64,000 nucleotides of DNA from Rhodococcus maanshanensis NBRC 100610. Its GTDB lineage: Bacteria > Actinomycetota > Actinomycetes > Mycobacteriales > Mycobacteriaceae. Shown here piece after piece: positions 7,692-20,074 of this stretch. Every line of letters starts with the position of its first letter. Position 1 is the first letter of the stretch. A program made the translations under genes and the position numbers. The notes below the pieces were generated by a model. It saw nothing but the letters and a program-made list of their open reading frames with translations. It was not told the origin of the DNA and made no database searches. The stretch covers positions 56,737 through 120,736 of the forward strand of contig NZ_BCXA01000026.1 of the NCBI RefSeq assembly GCF_001894865.1. Direction: 5' to 3'.

Positions 7692-9449
7692 ATGACCGCA
7701 TTCCACTCGGTCGTCATCGTCGGCGGCGGTGGCGCCGGGCTGCGCGCGGCCATCTCGATCGCCGAATCAGACCCGAACCTGAGCATCGCGATCGTGTCGA
7801 AGGTCTACCCGATGCGCAGCCACACCGTGTCCGCGGAGGGTGGCGCCGCCGCAGTGGTCGCGCCGGACGACTCCCTCGACGAGCATGCCTACGACACGGT
7901 GTCCGGCAGCGACTGGCTGTGCGACCAGGATGCCGTCGAGGCCTTCATCCAGGAGGCGCCGAGGGAACTGCTCCGCCTCGAGCACTGGGGTTGCCCGTGG
8001 AGCAGGCAACCGGACGGGCGCATCGCCGTGCGCGCGTTCGGCGGGATGAAGAACAAGCGCACCTGGTTCGCCGCCGACAAGACCGGATTTCACCTGTTGC
8101 ACACTCTCTTCCAGACGGCGCTGTCCTACTCGGACATCGTCCGCTACGACGAGTGGTTCGCCACCACGCTGCTCGTCGACGACGGGCGGGTGCGCGGTGT
8201 CGTCGCCATCGAGCTGGCCACCGGCCGGATCGAGACGATCGTCGCCGACGCCGTCATCGTGTGCACCGGGGGGTGCGGCAGGGTCTTCCCGTTCACCACC
8301 AACGCCACAATCAAGACCGGCGACGGAATGGCCCTGGCCTACCGGGCCGGGGCCGGGCTCAAGGACATGGAGTTCGTCCAATACCACCCGACCGGACTGC
8401 CGTTCACCGGCATCCTCATCACGGAGGCCGCGCGGGCCGAGGGCGGTTGGCTGATCAACAAGGACGGCTATCGGTACCTGCAGGACTACGACCTCGGCAC
8501 GCCCACACCGGGTCCGGTCCTGCGCAGCATGGAGCTGGGCCCGCGCGACCGGCTCTCCCAAGCCTTCGTGCACGAGCAGGAGAAGGGCAGGACGATCGAC
8601 ACCCCCGACGGACCGATCGTCCACCTGGACCTGCGGCATCTCGGCGCCGACCTCATCGACTCGAAACTGCCGTTCGTGAGGGAGCTGTGCGCGAGCTACC
8701 AGAACATCGACCCCGTGCACGAGCTCGTCCCGGTGCGCCCGGTCGTGCACTACATGATGGGCGGGATCCACACCGACATCCACGGCGCGACCGACCTGGA
8801 CGGGCTGTACGCGGCGGGCGAGGTCGCCTGCGTCAGCATCAACGGCGCCAACCGTCTCGGTTCGAACTCGCTGCCGGAACTGCTCGTCTTCGGCGCCCGC
8901 GCAGGACAGGCGGCCGCACAGCACGCCGCAACGGCTCGCGCCACCGGCTCCACCGCGGCGATCGAGGCACAGGGACGAGACGAGCAGCGCCGGCTCGAAC
9001 GGGAACTCGCCCGTCACGACGGCGCAGGCGGGGCCCGGCCGGACCGCATCGCCGACATCCGGACCGGGATGCAGGAGGCGATGGAGGCCGGTGCGGGCAT
9101 CTACCGGGACGCGGCGTCGCTGCGCACCGCCATTGACGAGATCCGGGAGTTGAAGGAGCGCTACACCCACGCCGTCATCGACGACCACAGCCGGACCTTC
9201 AACACCGAACTGACCGCAACCCTCGAGCTCTCGGGAATGCTCGATGTCGCCGAGTGCATCGTCGGCAGCGCGTTGCGACGGGAGGAGTCCCGCGGCGCGC
9301 ATCAGCGCACCGACTTCCCCGACCGCGACGACGACAGATACCTGGCTCATTCACTGGTCCACCGGCAACCGGGCGGCGAGGCCCGGATCACCTACCTACC
9401 GGTGACGATCACCCGTTGGCCACCCGGCCAACGGGTCTACGGGAGGTAA
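7692..9449 (+). CDS. frdA: Fumarate reductase flavoprotein subunit
   Basis: 585 residues. An N-terminal FAD dinucleotide fold ([14 protein letters not shown]) is followed by [11 protein letters not shown], in which His44 is the expected site of covalent FAD attachment. The substrate site is visible as [20 protein letters not shown], with the catalytic arginine in the family position. Known reaction: fumarate to succinate with menaquinol, or the reverse. The four-subunit arrangement that follows, with two small membrane anchors, is the Escherichia coli and M. tuberculosis FrdABCD type rather than a SdhCD haem-b type. It is the second gene of a tightly packed operon. Confidence 0.92.
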   Translation: MTAFHSVVIVGGGGAGLRAAISIAESDPNLSIAIVSKVYPMRSHTVSAEGGAAAVVAPDDSLDEHAYDTVSGSDWLCDQDAVEAFIQEAPRELLRLEHWGCPWSRQPDGRIAVRAFGGMKNKRTWFAADKTGFHLLHTLFQTALSYSDIVRYDEWFATTLLVDDGRVRGVVAIELATGRIETIVADAVIVCTGGCGRVFPFTTNATIKTGDGMALAYRAGAGLKDMEFVQYHPTGLPFTGILITEAARAEGGWLINKDGYRYLQDYDLGTPTPGPVLRSMELGPRDRLSQAFVHEQEKGRTIDTPDGPIVHLDLRHLGADLIDSKLPFVRELCASYQNIDPVHELVPVRPVVHYMMGGIHTDIHGATDLDGLYAAGEVACVSINGANRLGSNSLPELLVFGARAGQAAAQHAATARATGSTAAIEAQGRDEQRRLERELARHDGAGGARPDRIADIRTGMQEAMEAGAGIYRDAASLRTAIDEIRELKERYTHAVIDDHSRTFNTELTATLELSGMLDVAECIVGSALRREESRGAHQRTDFPDRDDDRYLAHSLVHRQPGGEARITYLPVTITRWPPGQRVYGR

Positions 9450-9452
9450 GCG

Positions 9453-10202
9453 ATGCCCGAACACGACACCGTCGCCGTCGAGGTCATGCGCTACCGGCCG
9501 GAACAGGAGTCCACGCCTGCGCCGCAGTGCTATCGGGTCCCGCTGCGCAAGGAGTGGACCGTCCTCGACGGCCTCAACCACATCAAGGATCAGCTGGACG
9601 GAACGCTCTCCTACCGGTGGTCCTGCCGAATGGGGATCTGCGGCAGCTGCGGCATGACGGTCAACGGCGAACCGAAGCTGGCCTGCTCGACGTTCCTGAC
9701 CGACTATGCGCCCGAATCGATTCGGGTCGAGCCCCTGCGGAACTTCCCGGTGATCCGCGACCTCGTCGTCGACATCAGCGACTTCATGTCCAAGCTGCCA
9801 AGGGTCAAGCCGTGGCTGATCCGCTCGGACGAGTCCGAGCCCGAGGAGGGTGCGTACCCGCAGACGCCGGAGGAGATGGAGGCGTACAAGCGGTACAGCA
9901 TGTGCATCAACTGCATGCTCTGCTACTCGGCCTGCCCGGTGTACGCCCTCGAGCCCACCTTCCTCGGCCCCGCGGTGATCGCGCTGGGCCAGCGCTACAA
10001 CCTGGACTCGCGGGACGAGGGCGCCGAAGACCGGCGTGATGTGCTCGCCTCCGCGGAGGGCGCCTGGGCCTGCACCTTCGTCGGCGAGTGCAGCGTGGCG
10101 TGCCCCAAGGGCGTCGACCCCGCAGGCGCCATCCAGCGCTACAAGCTGACCGCGGCGTCGAGGTCGCTGAAGGAGTTCCTGCTCCCGAGGGGTGCGCGAT
10201 GA
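9453..10202 (+). CDS. frdB: Fumarate reductase iron-sulfur subunit
   Basis: 249 residues. Three cluster-binding sets are visible: a plant-ferredoxin 2Fe-2S set (C58, C63, C66, C78, around [11 protein letters not shown]), then C151, C154, C157 and C161 in [11 protein letters not shown], then C207, C213 and C217 in [11 protein letters not shown] for the 3Fe-4S and 4Fe-4S clusters. This is the electron conduit between FrdA and the membrane quinol site. The gene starts three bases after frdA ends and its last codon overlaps frdC by the sequence ATGA, so all four subunits are translationally coupled. Confidence 0.93.
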   Translation: MPEHDTVAVEVMRYRPEQESTPAPQCYRVPLRKEWTVLDGLNHIKDQLDGTLSYRWSCRMGICGSCGMTVNGEPKLACSTFLTDYAPESIRVEPLRNFPVIRDLVVDISDFMSKLPRVKPWLIRSDESEPEEGAYPQTPEEMEAYKRYSMCINCMLCYSACPVYALEPTFLGPAVIALGQRYNLDSRDEGAEDRRDVLASAEGAWACTFVGECSVACPKGVDPAGAIQRYKLTAASRSLKEFLLPRGAR

Positions 10203-10603
10203 GTTCCGCGGGAACTGTGGCTGCGCGTCCATACCGACCGCCGGTGCCCCGGCTGTGGTGGCTGCGGCGCAGGTCGTACCTCCTGTTCATGCTGCGCGAG
10301 CTGTCGTGCCTGTTCGTGGCGTGGTTCGTCGTGTTCGCGCTCACGCTGGTGGTGGCGGTCGGCGACAGCCCTGGCGCCTACCGGGACTTCCTCGACTGGA
10401 GCGCGCGCCCCTGGGTGATCGCGCTCAACGTGATCGCGACGGCGTTCGTCCTGCTCCACGCCGTGACCTGGTTCAACTTGGCACCCAAGGCAATCGTGGT
10501 CCGGGTGGGGAAGCGGTCCGTTCCGCCTGCCGCGGTGCTCGCCGCGCACTACGCGCTGTGGGCCGCGTGCTCGGCGATCGCGGCGTGGGTGGTCCTGCGA
10601 TGA
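10199..10603 (+). CDS. frdC: Fumarate reductase membrane anchor subunit C
   Basis: 134 residues with three hydrophobic segments (about residues 30-50, 75-95 and 110-130). The N-terminus reads [20 protein letters not shown], close to the FrdC signature of a proline-rich start followed by W-W and R-Y-L. Known role: quinone-binding membrane anchor of the complex. It overlaps frdB and frdD by ATGA junctions at each end. Confidence 0.88.
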   Translation: MSSAGTVAARPYRPPVPRLWWLRRRSYLLFMLRELSCLFVAWFVVFALTLVVAVGDSPGAYRDFLDWSARPWVIALNVIATAFVLLHAVTWFNLAPKAIVVRVGKRSVPPAAVLAAHYALWAACSAIAAWVVLR

Positions 10604-10971
10604 CGACCAGCAGGCGCGGAAGTCGCAGACCGACGGCGGAACCGCTGGCGTGGCTGGCGTTCAGCGCAGGCGGGATGGCCGCGGCCCTGCTGATCCCGGT
10701 CCTCATCCTGCTGTTCGGGGTCGCGATTCCGCTCGGCTGGGTCGCCGCCCCCGACTTCGCGCACCTGCACTCGGTGCTGCGCCACCCGATCACCGTCGTC
10801 GTGCTGGTCGGCCTCTGCGTCCTGGCGCTGTTCCACGCCGCGCACCGGCTCCGCTTCACCCTCTGGCACGGCCTGCGGCTCCAGAAGGCCAGGGGTGCGG
10901 TCACCGTGGCGTGCTACGGAGGCGCCGCGGTCGGGTCCGTCGTGGCCACATACCTGCTGATCAGGGGCTGA
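10600..10971 (+). CDS. frdD: Fumarate reductase membrane anchor subunit D
   Basis: 123 residues with three transmembrane stretches and the FrdD-like features EPLAWLAFSAGGM near the start, an FHAAHRLRF motif and a HGLRLQ motif in the second half. It overlaps frdC by ATGA and is the last gene of the operon. About 160 bases separate it from the next gene on the same strand; no convincing terminator hairpin was found right after it. Confidence 0.86.
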   Translation: MTTSRRGSRRPTAEPLAWLAFSAGGMAAALLIPVLILLFGVAIPLGWVAAPDFAHLHSVLRHPITVVVLVGLCVLALFHAAHRLRFTLWHGLRLQKARGAVTVACYGGAAVGSVVATYLLIRG

Positions 10972-11130
10972 GGAGCCGCGCCCATCGCGGTCCCGGCCCG
11001 TGTACGTTTCGACCCTCTACGTAACGAATTGTCGGTTTCTTTCGACTTTCAGGTGTCGGCACCCCGAATCGAATCGGAGGACTGACATGATCGGAAACGG
11101 TTAGTTTCAACAAACAGGGGAGAAACGTAT

Positions 11131-11601
11131 ATGAACGGCAACACCTTTCGACGCATGGCGACCACGGCCGTCGTATCGGCCGGCATCGCGGGGGGCCTTG
11201 TCGCGGGCACCGGTCTGGCAGCGGCGCAGACGGTGGAAGTACCCATGAGCACCTGCTTCGGCCTGAGCCCGTACATTGTCGACCAGCCCTACATCGCCAG
11301 CCGGGCGTTCTTCTATCAGGACGGGCCGGGCACCGGCACCGTCACCCTCGCCGACGTGTCGAGCGTGGTGGGGTTCTTCACGACGCCGTACCTGTCGGAC
11401 GCCCGGCTCGACTGGCGCAACAAGACGACCGGGGCCACCGGCACGCTCACCGCCACCACGCCGATCGCGCTCGGCAACGCGGTCAACCTCCGGATGAACA
11501 GCGGCCCCGGCGAGGTCGAGATCACCAGGAGCGCCGTCAACCGGAATGCGCTGTGGGCCATCCCGACCACGTCCTGCACCGGTACGGTGCGCGTCAACTG
11601 A
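11131..11601 (+). CDS. Secreted protein of unknown function
   Basis: 156 residues with a clear signal peptide (about 1-33, ending GLAAAQ). The mature part of about 120 residues is threonine-, glycine- and alanine-rich, has two widely spaced cysteines (one near the start, one near the end) that could form a disulfide, and looks like an all-beta domain. I do not recognise the family. AGGGGAG nine bases upstream of the ATG supports the start. It stands alone on this strand and is followed by a strong bidirectional hairpin shared with sufT. Confidence 0.75.
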   Translation: MNGNTFRRMATTAVVSAGIAGGLVAGTGLAAAQTVEVPMSTCFGLSPYIVDQPYIASRAFFYQDGPGTGTVTLADVSSVVGFFTTPYLSDARLDWRNKTTGATGTLTATTPIALGNAVNLRMNSGPGEVEITRSAVNRNALWAIPTTSCTGTVRVN

Positions 11602-11620
11602 TCCGCGTGAGCGCATGACA

Positions 11621-11656
11621 AAGGCGCCGGACCCGATTCGACGGGTCCGGCGCCTT
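11621..11656. terminator. Bidirectional terminator between the secreted protein and sufT
   Basis: A 14-base perfect stem (AAGGCGCCGGACCC and its complement) with an 8-base loop lies between two convergent genes, about 20 bases after one stop and 17 bases after the other. The arms end in AA/TT, giving a short T run on both strands. Confidence 0.85.
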
Positions 11657-11672
11657 CTCTGTCACGTTCGGG

Positions 11673-12092
11673 TCAGACGGTGAAGCCGAGCGCCCGCAGC
11701 TGCTCGCGGCCGTCCTCGGTGATCTTGTCCGGGCCCCACGGCGGCATCCAGACCCAGTTGATCTTCAGGTCGTTCACGAGGCCGCTCTTGACCAGCGCGC
11801 CTCGTGCCTGCTCCTCGATCACATCGGTCAGCGGGCAGGCGGCGGAGGTCAGCGTCATGTCCACGGTGGCGACGTCCTCGTCGTCCACGGCGATGCCGTA
11901 GACCAGCCCGAGGTCGACCACGTTGATCCCGAGCTCGGGGTCGACGACGTCGCGCATCGCCTCCTCGAGCTCGTCGATCACGGCCTGCTGCTCGGGCGTC
12001 AACTCGAGCACGGCCTGCTCATCGGCGGCGGGCGCGGACTCCTGCACGGCCTGGTCCTCAGTGGCCTCGGCGCTTGCCTGGGTCTCGGTCAT
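11673..12092 (-). CDS. sufT: SufT/PaaD-like metal-sulfur cluster assembly factor
   Basis: 139 residues. An acidic, alanine-rich N-terminus of about 30 residues is followed by a DUF59/MIP18 domain: AMRDVVDPELGINVVDLGLVYG, then a TSAACPLTD cysteine motif and a WMPPWGPDKITEDGR ending. Members of this family help mature or deliver Fe-S clusters. GGAGG precedes the start. It overlaps the end of sufU by four bases and is the last gene of the SUF operon; the homologue in M. tuberculosis is Rv1466 in the same position. Confidence 0.9.
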   Translation of the reverse strand: MTETQASAEATEDQAVQESAPAADEQAVLELTPEQQAVIDELEEAMRDVVDPELGINVVDLGLVYGIAVDDEDVATVDMTLTSAACPLTDVIEEQARGALVKSGLVNDLKINWVWMPPWGPDKITEDGREQLRALGFTV

Positions 12093-12598
12093 GATGACGA
12101 TCCTCCGGTCTGAACCGGCACCGCGGTGCCGATGACATTCTTCGTGGGCGCAGCGTCGGCGCCGTCGACTATTTGAACAACGGCATCCTTGAATGCCATC
12201 CATCCCAGCAACGCGCACTTCACGCGGGCCGGGTACTTCGAGACGCCCGCGAACGCGATCCCGTCGCCGAGCACGTCTTCGTCGCCCTCGATGTTGCCGC
12301 GGCTGGTGATCATCGCGTCGAACGCGTCGACCGTCGCGATCGCCTCCGGCACGCTCAACCCGACGACCTGGTCGGTGAGCACCGAGGTCGAGGCCTGGCT
12401 GATCGAGCAGCCCTGCCCGTCGTACGAGATGTCGCCAACCCGGCCGTCGTCGGTCAGCGCCACCCGCAGCGTCACCTCGTCGCCACAGGTCGGGTTCACG
12501 TGATGTACCTCGGCACCGAACGGCTCCCGGAGCCCCCGCCCGTGCGGGTGCTTGTAGTGATCGAGGATCACTTCCTGGTACATCTGCTCCATACGCAT
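12089..12598 (-). CDS. sufU: SufU scaffold / zinc-dependent sulfurtransferase
   Basis: 169 residues of the SUF-type IscU family. The three conserved cysteines are at about C38 (NPTCGDEV), C64 (GQGCSIS) and C128 (ARVKCALL), and the 20-residue loop between the second and third cysteine motifs that marks SufU is present. Known role: accepts sulfur from SufS through a zinc-bound site and passes it to SufBCD. The start lies just inside the end of sufS (TGACATG junction), so the two are translationally coupled. Confidence 0.93.
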   Translation of the reverse strand: MRMEQMYQEVILDHYKHPHGRGLREPFGAEVHHVNPTCGDEVTLRVALTDDGRVGDISYDGQGCSISQASTSVLTDQVVGLSVPEAIATVDAFDAMITSRGNIEGDEDVLGDGIAFAGVSKYPARVKCALLGWMAFKDAVVQIVDGADAAPTKNVIGTAVPVQTGGSSS

Positions 12599-12599
12599 G

Positions 12600-14706
<2,107 letters not shown>

Positions 14707-14744
14707 TCAATGTTCCTTAGAGAAGTGTGTTGTCGGCGGCGATC

Positions 14745-15944
14745 TCAGACGCCGACCGCGGCGAGCTCGACCTCGATGGCGGCTTCGAGGCGCTCGCGCA
14801 CCTCCGGGACGGCAATGCGGTTGATGATCTCGTGGAAGAACCCGCGGACCACCAGGCGACGGGCCTGGTCCTCCGGGATGCCCCGCGACCGCAGGTAGAA
14901 CAGCTGCTCGTCGTCGAACCGGCCGGTGGCGCTGGCGTGGCCCGCGCCGACGATCTCGCCGGTCTCGATCTCGAGGTTCGGCACCGAGTCGGCGCGAGCG
15001 CCGTCGGTGAGCACCAGGTTCCTGTTGAGCTCGAAGGTGTCGGTGCCCTCGGCCTCGGCGCGGATGAGCACGTCGCCAACCCACACGGTGTGCGCGTCCG
15101 GCTTGCCGGAGTGCGGATCGCCCTGCAGCGCGCCCTTGTAGACGACGTTCGACTTGCAGTGCGGCTGCGAGTGATCCACCAGCAGGCGCTGCTCGAAGAA
15201 CTGGCCGGCATCGGCGAAGTACAGGCCGAGCAGCTCGGCGTCGCCGCCGGGCCCGTCGTACTTCACGATCGGGGTCAGTCGCACCAGGTCGCCGCCGAGG
15301 CTCACCGAGGTGTAGCGGAGCACGGCGTCGCGGCCGAGCCGCGAGTGGTGCGCCGCGACGTGCACGGCGTCGTCGGCCCAGTCCTGCACCGCGACCACGG
15401 TCAGCTTGGCACTGTCGCCGAGGACGAACTCGACGTTCTCCGCGTACGTGCCGCTGCCGCGCTGGTCGAGCACGACCGTCGCCTGCGCGAACGCCTCGAG
15501 CCGGATCTGGATGTGGCCGTAGGCGACCTGCTCGGCGCCGGGACCGGTGACCACGATGTTGATCGCGTCGGCGGGCTCCTGCTCCTTGCCGACCGTCACG
15601 ACGGTGGCCGACTCGAAGCTCGAGTACGCCTGCGCGGCGACGCGGTCGGCGGGCACACCGGCCTGGCCGAGACGGGCGTCGTCGCGGCCGACGGTCTCGA
15701 CGCTGACGCCGTCGCCCGCCTGCACCTCGACGGTCGCGGCGCCGGTGCGGGCCGCCGTGCCGTCGTGCAGGCCGCGCAGCCTGCGCAGCGGCGTGAAGCG
15801 CCACGCCTCGTCGCGTCCCGCGGGGACCTCGAAGGCGTTGACGTCGAATGAGGTGAACACCTCGCCCTTGTTGGTGGCGGGCACGATGTTCTCACCGGCG
15901 ACGGCGGCCTTGACCCCGGTCGTCGCCTCGTTTGCGTTGGCCAC
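14745..15944 (-). CDS. sufD: SufD Fe-S scaffold subunit
   Basis: 399 residues in the SufB/SufD beta-helix family. Recognisable parts are DEAWRFTPLRRL near the start, SQPHCKSNVVYKG in the core and DEQLFYLRSRGI near the end, with the final EIINRIAVPEVRE helix. The GTG start overlaps the sufB stop (TAGTGG). Known role: partners SufB to form the scaffold on SufC. Confidence 0.94.
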   Translation of the reverse strand: MANANEATTGVKAAVAGENIVPATNKGEVFTSFDVNAFEVPAGRDEAWRFTPLRRLRGLHDGTAARTGAATVEVQAGDGVSVETVGRDDARLGQAGVPADRVAAQAYSSFESATVVTVGKEQEPADAINIVVTGPGAEQVAYGHIQIRLEAFAQATVVLDQRGSGTYAENVEFVLGDSAKLTVVAVQDWADDAVHVAAHHSRLGRDAVLRYTSVSLGGDLVRLTPIVKYDGPGGDAELLGLYFADAGQFFEQRLLVDHSQPHCKSNVVYKGALQGDPHSGKPDAHTVWVGDVLIRAEAEGTDTFELNRNLVLTDGARADSVPNLEIETGEIVGAGHASATGRFDDEQLFYLRSRGIPEDQARRLVVRGFFHEIINRIAVPEVRERLEAAIEVELAAVGV

Positions 15945-17401
15945 TAACCCACGGCCCCTTCCATCTGCAGTTCGATCAGGCGGTTGAGCTCGAGGGCGTA
16001 TTCCATCGGCAGCTCCTTGGCGATGGGCTCGACGAACCCGCGCACCACCATTGCCATTGCCTCGTCCTCGGTGAGGCCGCGGCTCATCAGGTAGAACAAC
16101 TGGTCTTCGCTGACCTTCGACACGGTCGCCTCGTGACCCATCGACACGTCGTCCTCGCGGATGTCCACGTAGGGGTAGGTGTCGGAACGGCTGATCTGGT
16201 CGACCAGCAGGGCGTCACACTTGACGGTCGACTTCGAGCCGTGCGCTCCCTTGTTGACCTGGACCAGGCCACGGTAGGAGGCGCGGCCGCCGCCGCGCGC
16301 CACCGACTTGCTGACGATGGTCGAGGAGGTGTGCGGCGCCAGGTGCAGCATCTTCGCGCCGGTGTCCTGGTGCTGGCCCTCGCCGGCGAACGCGACCGAG
16401 AGGACCTCGCCGCGCGCGTGCTCGCCCATCATCCACACGGCCGGGTACTTCATGGTGACCTTGGAGCCGATGTTGCCGTCGATCCACTCCATCGAGCCGC
16501 CCGCGTCCACCTTGGTGCGCTTGGTCACCAGGTTGTAGACGTTGTTCGACCAGTTCTGGATGGTCGTGTAGCGGCAGTGGCCGCCCTTCTTCACGATGAT
16601 CTCCACGACCGCGGAGTGCAGCGAGTCGGACTTGTAGATCGGCGCGGTGCAACCCTCGACGTAGTGCACCGAGGCGCCCTCGTCGACGATGATCAGGGTG
16701 CGCTCGAACTGACCCATGTTCTCGGTGTTGATCCGGAAGTATGCCTGCAGCGGGATGTCCACGTGCACGCCCGGCGGCACGTAGATGAAGGAGCCGCCCG
16801 ACCAGACCGCGGTGTTGAGCGCGGAGAACTTGTTGTCGCCCGCGGGGATCACGGAGCCGAAGTACTCCTTGAACAGCTCCGGGTGCTGCTTGAGCCCGGT
16901 GTCCGTGTCGAGGAAGATCACGCCCTGCTTCTCGAGATCCTCACGGATCGAGTGGTAGACGACCTCGGACTCGTACTGCGCGGCGACACCGGCGACCAGG
17001 CGCTGCTTCTCCGCCTCCGGGATGCCGAGCTTGTCGTAGGTGTTCTTGATGTCCTCGGGCAGGTCCTCCCAGGACTCCGCCTGCTTCTCGCTGGACCGCA
17101 CGAAGTACTTGATGTTGTCGAAGTGGATGCCCTCGAGGTTGGAGCCCCAGTGCGGCATCGGCTTCTTGTCGAAGGTCTTGAGCGCCTTGAGCCGGATGTC
17201 GAGCATCCACTCGGGCTCGCTCTTCTTCGCGGAGATGTCCCGCACGACGGCCTCGGACAGCCCGCGCTGCGCGCTGGCGCCCGCGACGTCGGAATCAGAC
17301 CAGCCGTAGCCGTAATGGCCGAGCGAGGCGATGGCCTCGTCCTGCGTCAGTGCGGGCGACTTCTCCGTGCTGCCGGCTGCCTGATCTTGGGTGACTGTCA
17401 T
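15944..17401 (-). CDS. sufB: SufB Fe-S scaffold subunit
   Basis: 485 residues. Hallmarks are [27 protein letters not shown] with its conserved cysteine, [20 protein letters not shown] and the C-terminal [20 protein letters not shown]. Known role: main scaffold on which clusters are built. No intein is present, unlike the M. tuberculosis SufB, which is interrupted by one; the length is that of an uninterrupted protein. It follows sufR by 62 bases, on the same strand. Confidence 0.95.
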   Translation of the reverse strand: MTVTQDQAAGSTEKSPALTQDEAIASLGHYGYGWSDSDVAGASAQRGLSEAVVRDISAKKSEPEWMLDIRLKALKTFDKKPMPHWGSNLEGIHFDNIKYFVRSSEKQAESWEDLPEDIKNTYDKLGIPEAEKQRLVAGVAAQYESEVVYHSIREDLEKQGVIFLDTDTGLKQHPELFKEYFGSVIPAGDNKFSALNTAVWSGGSFIYVPPGVHVDIPLQAYFRINTENMGQFERTLIIVDEGASVHYVEGCTAPIYKSDSLHSAVVEIIVKKGGHCRYTTIQNWSNNVYNLVTKRTKVDAGGSMEWIDGNIGSKVTMKYPAVWMMGEHARGEVLSVAFAGEGQHQDTGAKMLHLAPHTSSTIVSKSVARGGGRASYRGLVQVNKGAHGSKSTVKCDALLVDQISRSDTYPYVDIREDDVSMGHEATVSKVSEDQLFYLMSRGLTEDEAMAMVVRGFVEPIAKELPMEYALELNRLIELQMEGAVG

Positions 17402-17463
17402 GCGAGCTCCTTCCGGAGTCTTGTTGCGTACCGGTGCGGGCTGGGCATCGGCGTGGGTGGTGC

Positions 17464-18234
17464 TTACTTCGGGGATGCGTCTGACGAGCGAGGCTCGTCT
17501 GGTGGGGCTATCGGTATGTGGGTGGTGCAGGCGCAGTCACCGTTGGCGATGGTCGCCAGGCGCTGCACGTGGGTGCCGAGCAACTCGGCGAAGGCCTGCG
17601 TCTCCGCCTCGCACAGCTCGGGGAACTCCGAGGCGACGTGCGAGACCGGGCAGTGGTGCTGGCAGATCTGGACGCCGTTGCCCACCGGCCGGGTGGTGGC
17701 CGCGAAACCCGCCGAGGTGAACGCATCCGCGATGGCGTCGGCGGTGTCAACCACCTCGCCTGGGGTGTGCGGTGCGACGGGATCGATGTCGGCGACGATC
17801 GTCTGGACCCGGCGCCGCGCGAACTCCACGATCGCCTCCTCACCGCCGACCTCGCGGAGGTGCCGCATGGCCGCACCGGCGAGATCGTCGTAGGAGTGAC
17901 CGAGACGCGAACGGCCGGCGGCAGTCAGCTGGAACTGCTTCGCCGGGCGACCGCGGCCCTTGTGCTGCCAGCTCGCGGCGTTCGAGGAACGTGCCTCGCC
18001 CGCGTCGATCAGCGCCTCGAGGTGACGTCGGACACCCGCGGCGCTCAGACCGAGCTTCGCGCCGACCTCGGGGGCCGTGATCGGGCCCTGCTCGAGGAGA
18101 AGCTGGACGACGGCGGCCCTGGTGTGCCCGTCATGGCCCACCACGGTCGCGGTCGGGGCACCACTGAGTGCAGGCGAAACAGGTGCATGACCTGCGCCTT
18201 CACTTCGCGCGTCCCGAGCCGGTGCCGATTTCAC
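17464..18234 (-). CDS. sufR: SufR-type Fe-S sensing transcriptional regulator
   Basis: 256 residues from a GTG start. The winged helix-turn-helix (about residues 38-100; [20 protein letters not shown]) is followed by a C-terminal sensor part with cysteines in [11 protein letters not shown] and later C-E and DCACTTH, the expected ligands of a 4Fe-4S cluster. In M. tuberculosis the homologue Rv1460 represses the suf operon. It is the first gene of this operon and an exact copy of the mycobacterial SufR operator overlaps its start codon, so autoregulation is likely. Confidence 0.92.
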   Translation of the reverse strand: MKSAPARDARSEGAGHAPVSPALSGAPTATVVGHDGHTRAAVVQLLLEQGPITAPEVGAKLGLSAAGVRRHLEALIDAGEARSSNAASWQHKGRGRPAKQFQLTAAGRSRLGHSYDDLAGAAMRHLREVGGEEAIVEFARRRVQTIVADIDPVAPHTPGEVVDTADAIADAFTSAGFAATTRPVGNGVQICQHHCPVSHVASEFPELCEAETQAFAELLGTHVQRLATIANGDCACTTHIPIAPPDEPRSSDASPK

Positions 18235-18245
18235 AACACAAGTGT
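18231..18245 (-). promoter_or_regulatory. SufR operator, ACACT-N5-TGTGA
   Basis: The minus strand reads ACACTTGTGTTGTGA, an exact match to the ACACT-N5-TGTGA element reported for M. tuberculosis SufR. It overlaps the GTG start codon of sufR and lies in the 73-base gap to the divergent mptB gene, so SufR could control both directions. Confidence 0.7.
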
Positions 18246-18307
18246 GACGGAATTATCGGAGCTGGTCCACCAAGGGTGCCCTGTATTACACCGCTACGCT
18301 TCCCCAT

Positions 18308-20074
18308 GTGCCGCAGTCCCACGACGCACCGGACTCCGGTGACACCCCCAGCGCCGGCCCGGCGACCCGACTCCGCGAACGGGCTGTGACGCTCGCCAAG
18401 CGAGGGCTGGGCGTCGACGGCCCGCACCACGGCTTCGAGGTGTCGAGCCTGCACGGCGACGAGGCCGAGGCCCCCGGACTCAACAAGCGCGAGACCGGTC
18501 AGCTCCGCGGGATCAGGCGTTTCGGTGCGACCGGGGCCGTCCTGATGGCGATCGGCGCGCTCGGGGCAGGCGCGCAGCCGGTGCTGCAGAACCCGGTCCA
18601 GGGCCTGCGGATCCTCGGACTGCCCGCGCGCCTCGGCGCGACCGCGCTCACGCTCACCATGACCGGCAGCGTGATGGTGGTGCTCGCGTGGCTGCTGCTC
18701 GGCAGGTTCGCGATCGGCCGGTACCGGGGGGAGGGCACCGCGCCCCGACGGCTGACCCGCTCCCAGCTGGACCGCACCCTGCTGCTCTGGGTGATCCCGC
18801 TCACGGTCGCACCGCCGATGTTCAGCAAGGACGTCTACTCGTACCTCGCGCAGAGCGAGATCACCGCGCGCGGACTCGACCCGTATGCGATCGGGCCTGC
18901 ACAGGCCCTCGGCGTCGACCACGTCCTGACCAGGACCGTGCCGACCATCTGGCGTGACACACCAGCGCCCTACGGACCGCTGTTCCTCTGGATCGGTCGC
19001 GGCATCTCCGCCCTCACCGGCGAGAACATCGTCGCGGGCATCTTCCTGCACCGGTTGCTCGCGCTCGTTGGCGTCGCGCTGATCGTCTGGGCGCTGCCCC
19101 GGCTGGCGCGCCGGTGCGGCGTCGCGAGCGTGACCGCGCTCTGGCTCGGCGCCGCCAACCCGCTGCTGCTGTTCCACCTGGTCGCCGGGATCCACAACGA
19201 GGCACTGATGCTCGGCCTGATGCTGGCGGGTATGGAACTGGCGCTGCGCGCCGTCGAGAGCGCCGACCCGATCCGCTTCGACCCCCGCGGCGCCACCGCA
19301 GGCGGCAGGAACCTGATCTATCTGCTGGCCGGGTCGGGCCTGATCGCGCTGTCCGCGACAGTCAAGATCCCGTCGCTGCTGGCGCTCGGGTTCATCGGCA
19401 TGGCCCTGGCGCGGCGCTGGGGCGGCACCGTCCGATCCGTGCTGGCGGCCGCCGGGCTGCTGATGGCGGTGACCGCGGTGGTCATCCTCGTGGTGAGCCT
19501 GGCCAGCGGCCTCGGCTTCGGCTGGCTCTCCCCCGGCACCCTCGGCACCGCGAACGAGGTGCGGAGCTGGATGTCGCTGCCGACGCTGCTCGGACTCGGC
19601 ACCGGCCTGGCCGGGGTGTTCCTCGGACTCGGCGACCACACCACCGCCGTCCTCAACCTGACCCGGCCGATCGCCTCGCTCGCGGCGGCCTTCGTCGCGC
19701 TACGCATGCTCGTCGCCGTTCTCGTCGGGCGGGTGCACCCGGTGGGCGCGCTCGGTGTCTCCCTCGGCGTCCTGGTGCTGCTCTTCCCCGTGGTCCAGCC
19801 GTGGTACCTGCTGTGGGCGGTGATCCCACTGGCCGCATGGGCGACCCGGCCGGTCTTCCGCATCCCGGCCATCGTCTTCTCGTCGGCGGTGAGTCTGATC
19901 GTGATGCCCAACGGCGGCGAGTACCAGCCGTTCATGATCGTCCAGGCCGCCGTCGCCACCATCCTCGTGGTGGGACTGGCGATGTTCCTCACTCGCGACC
20001 GGCTGCCGTGGCGGGCCGGGACCGGGGCACCGAACGGCAGTGGATCGGCCGCCGAATACGCTGGGGCCCCGTGA
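18308..20074 (+). CDS. mptB: Alpha-(1->6)-mannosyltransferase MptB (GT-C membrane enzyme)
   Basis: 588 residues with a cytoplasmic N-terminus of about 70 residues and roughly 13 hydrophobic segments. The GT-C catalytic loop is visible as SKDVYSYLAQSEITARGLDPY, in which Asp is the expected catalytic residue. Position beside sufR matches M. tuberculosis Rv1459c, which is MptB. Known role: uses polyprenyl-phosphate mannose to start the mannan core of lipomannan/lipoarabinomannan. The GTG start at 18308 was taken because the ATG two bases upstream opens a different, short frame. The stop overlaps the GTG of the ABC ATPase. Confidence 0.88.
   Translation: MPQSHDAPDSGDTPSAGPATRLRERAVTLAKRGLGVDGPHHGFEVSSLHGDEAEAPGLNKRETGQLRGIRRFGATGAVLMAIGALGAGAQPVLQNPVQGLRILGLPARLGATALTLTMTGSVMVVLAWLLLGRFAIGRYRGEGTAPRRLTRSQLDRTLLLWVIPLTVAPPMFSKDVYSYLAQSEITARGLDPYAIGPAQALGVDHVLTRTVPTIWRDTPAPYGPLFLWIGRGISALTGENIVAGIFLHRLLALVGVALIVWALPRLARRCGVASVTALWLGAANPLLLFHLVAGIHNEALMLGLMLAGMELALRAVESADPIRFDPRGATAGGRNLIYLLAGSGLIALSATVKIPSLLALGFIGMALARRWGGTVRSVLAAAGLLMAVTAVVILVVSLASGLGFGWLSPGTLGTANEVRSWMSLPTLLGLGTGLAGVFLGLGDHTTAVLNLTRPIASLAAAFVALRMLVAVLVGRVHPVGALGVSLGVLVLLFPVVQPWYLLWAVIPLAAWATRPVFRIPAIVFSSAVSLIVMPNGGEYQPFMIVQAAVATILVVGLAMFLTRDRLPWRAGTGAPNGSGSAAEYAGAP

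Noticed and set aside
11093..11110. Five-codon frame MIGNG with a good GGAGG before the secreted-protein gene
   Set aside because: Too short to distinguish from chance; it could be a leader peptide but there is no attenuator-like structure beyond a 5-base GAAAC/GTTTC pair.
15944..17401. Intein in SufB as in M. tuberculosis
   Set aside because: The gene is a continuous 485-residue SufB with no splicing blocks.
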